From Clostridia bacterium (lineage in GTDB: Bacteria > Bacillota_E > RBS10-35 > JAJYVN01): DNA of 6,743 nt. A program made the translations under genes and the position numbers. Shown piece after piece: positions 6,212 to 6,743 of this stretch. Location of the stretch: assembly GCA_027335515.1 (NCBI GenBank), contig DAHWHT010000244.1:1-6743 (forward strand), given 5' to 3'. Numbering within the stretch: position 1 is the first letter of the stretch; each line of letters opens with the position of its first letter. The notes under the pieces were generated by a model. The model had not been told where the DNA came from. It worked only from the letters and a program-made list of their open reading frames with translations, and searched no databases.

Positions 6212-6664
6212 GTGCCGGTCGTGCGAGAGACCGAGACGGTTACCGACGCCCAGGTCGCGTTCTATCAGGACAACGGCTTCGTGCAGGTGGATCAGGTGCT
6301 GACCCCTTTGGAGCTCGCAGCGCTGCAGGAGGAGATCGACCGCATCTACGCGCGCGGGGAGGGCGGCGTCCACACCCATACCACCGGCTCCGCCTACTCC
6401 AAGGTGCTGGACCAGCGCGTGAACATCTGGCGCGACAACCCGGTGGTGCGGGCCTTTGTCATGACCCGGCGGTTTGCGGAGATGGCCCGCCGCCTGGCGG
6501 GGGTATCGGGTGTCCGGCTGTGGCACGATCAGGCCCTGTTGAAGCAGCCCGGAGACAGCAGGCCCACCCCCTGGCACCAGGACCTGCCATACTGGCCCAT
6601 GAACGAGTCGGGGGCGCTGTCTATTACTATCCTGCGCACTCCCATATTACGGGCCGCACGGTAG
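6212..6664 (+). pseudogene. Phytanoyl-CoA dioxygenase (PhyH) family protein, 3' half lost
   Basis: PhyH-family enzymes are non-haem Fe(II)/2-oxoglutarate-dependent hydroxylases, usually about 250-300 residues. This frame gives 150. Residues 11-45 (TDAQVAFYQDNGFVQVDQVLTPLELAALQEEID) are the classic N-terminal start of the family. LWHDQALLKQPGDSRPTPWHQDLPYWPMNESGALSI (103-138) contains the first two iron ligands, H122 and D124, in WHQD. The family normally continues with a WIALDD-like stretch, but here the frame reads TILRTPILRAAR and stops. The distal histidine and the 2-oxoglutarate-binding arginine are therefore missing, and the product should be inactive. The frame is open back to 5867, but that stretch lies in the transposon and putative RNA, so GTG 6212 is preferred; GTG 6221 is possible. 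Loss of similarity coincides with an opposing reading frame, suggesting a second insertion. Confidence 0.8.
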
Positions 6665-6743
6665 GGTGCCGAGGTCGGGTAGGCGGGGAAGGAGTCCCCG
6701 TCGGAGTAGCTCTGTGCGGAGATCGGTGGGCAGCACGTCGAAG
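6625..6743. mobile_element. Probable insertion or rearrangement joint interrupting the dioxygenase
   Basis: PhyH similarity ends abruptly around 6625-6630, and the sequence beyond carries an unrelated opposite-strand reading frame that leaves the window. The simplest reading is an inserted element with its end near 6625-6645. I recognise no terminal repeat or family, and the other side lies outside the window, so no target duplication can be checked. A stem at 6682-6689/6695-6702 (loop AGGAG, one G-U) lies inside. A genomic deletion or a chimeric join would look the same. Confidence 0.4.
6647..6743 (-). CDS. C-terminal fragment of an unidentified protein (partial, runs off window)
   Basis: Read on the minus strand, the last 97 bases are open in one frame to a TAA at 6647-6649. 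They give about 31 residues: FDVLPTDLRTELLRRGLLP, then RLPDLGTLPCGP. The leucine-rich, helix-like composition and mixed codons look more like real coding sequence than the neighbouring frames. It is not identifiable at this length. Position just inside the presumed insertion joint would suit the end of a transposase, but that is context only. Confidence 0.35.
   Translation of the reverse strand, partial: FDVLPTDLRTELLRRGLLPRLPDLGTLPCGP

Noticed and set aside
1..6743. CRISPR arrays, tRNA or rRNA genes
   Set aside because: No regularly spaced repeats and no cloverleaf or rRNA signature sequences were seen on either strand.

Overview
The window is very GC-rich (roughly 70% by eye). It has long G/C-ending reading frames, little non-coding DNA, and a gene set of large carbohydrate-active-like proteins plus a phytanoyl-CoA dioxygenase relative. 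Families such as DUF4838, PA14-like beta-sandwich modules and PhyH oxygenases are expanded in Planctomycetota, Latescibacterota, Armatimonadota and related, mostly uncultured, lineages. I suspect an organism of that kind, but nothing here fixes the phylum.

Layout. 1-415: non-coding leader with two perfect GC hairpins whose arms could also pair with each other. 416-2110 (+): unassigned protein that looks like a TIM-barrel hydrolase with a C-terminal PA14-like beta-sandwich. 2139-4544 (+): DUF4838 protein with a carbohydrate-processing look and a mutarotase-like C-terminal beta-sandwich. It starts 28 bases after the first gene, behind a strong ribosome binding site, so the two are almost certainly one operon. 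4545-4724: spacer with an 8-bp hairpin and then the probable left end of a transposon. 4725-5942 (+): the centrepiece, one open frame that joins the N-terminal half of an IS607-type serine recombinase (TnpA) to the RuvC nuclease half of a TnpB-related protein. 5943-6190: dense hairpins, several with GNRA-type loops, placed where TnpB-associated omega RNAs lie. 6212-6664 (+): the N-terminal half of a PhyH-family Fe(II)/2-oxoglutarate dioxygenase, with its HxD iron ligands, which loses family similarity abruptly near 6625. 6647-6743 (-): the C-terminal end of an unidentified reading frame running off the window, probably part of whatever interrupted the dioxygenase.

How it fits together. The first two genes, and probably the dioxygenase, look like a catabolic or accessory locus for a complex sugar or sugar-containing compound. 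An IS607/TnpB element has landed just upstream of the dioxygenase and has suffered (or evolved) an in-frame deletion. That deletion removes the rest of the TnpA catalytic domain and the entire RNA- and DNA-binding N-terminal half of TnpB, yet the frame and the putative guide RNA remain. A second event then broke the dioxygenase. The fused ORF with its retained omega-RNA-like 3' region is the most unusual thing here. Assembly error or simple decay are the alternatives to exclude first.
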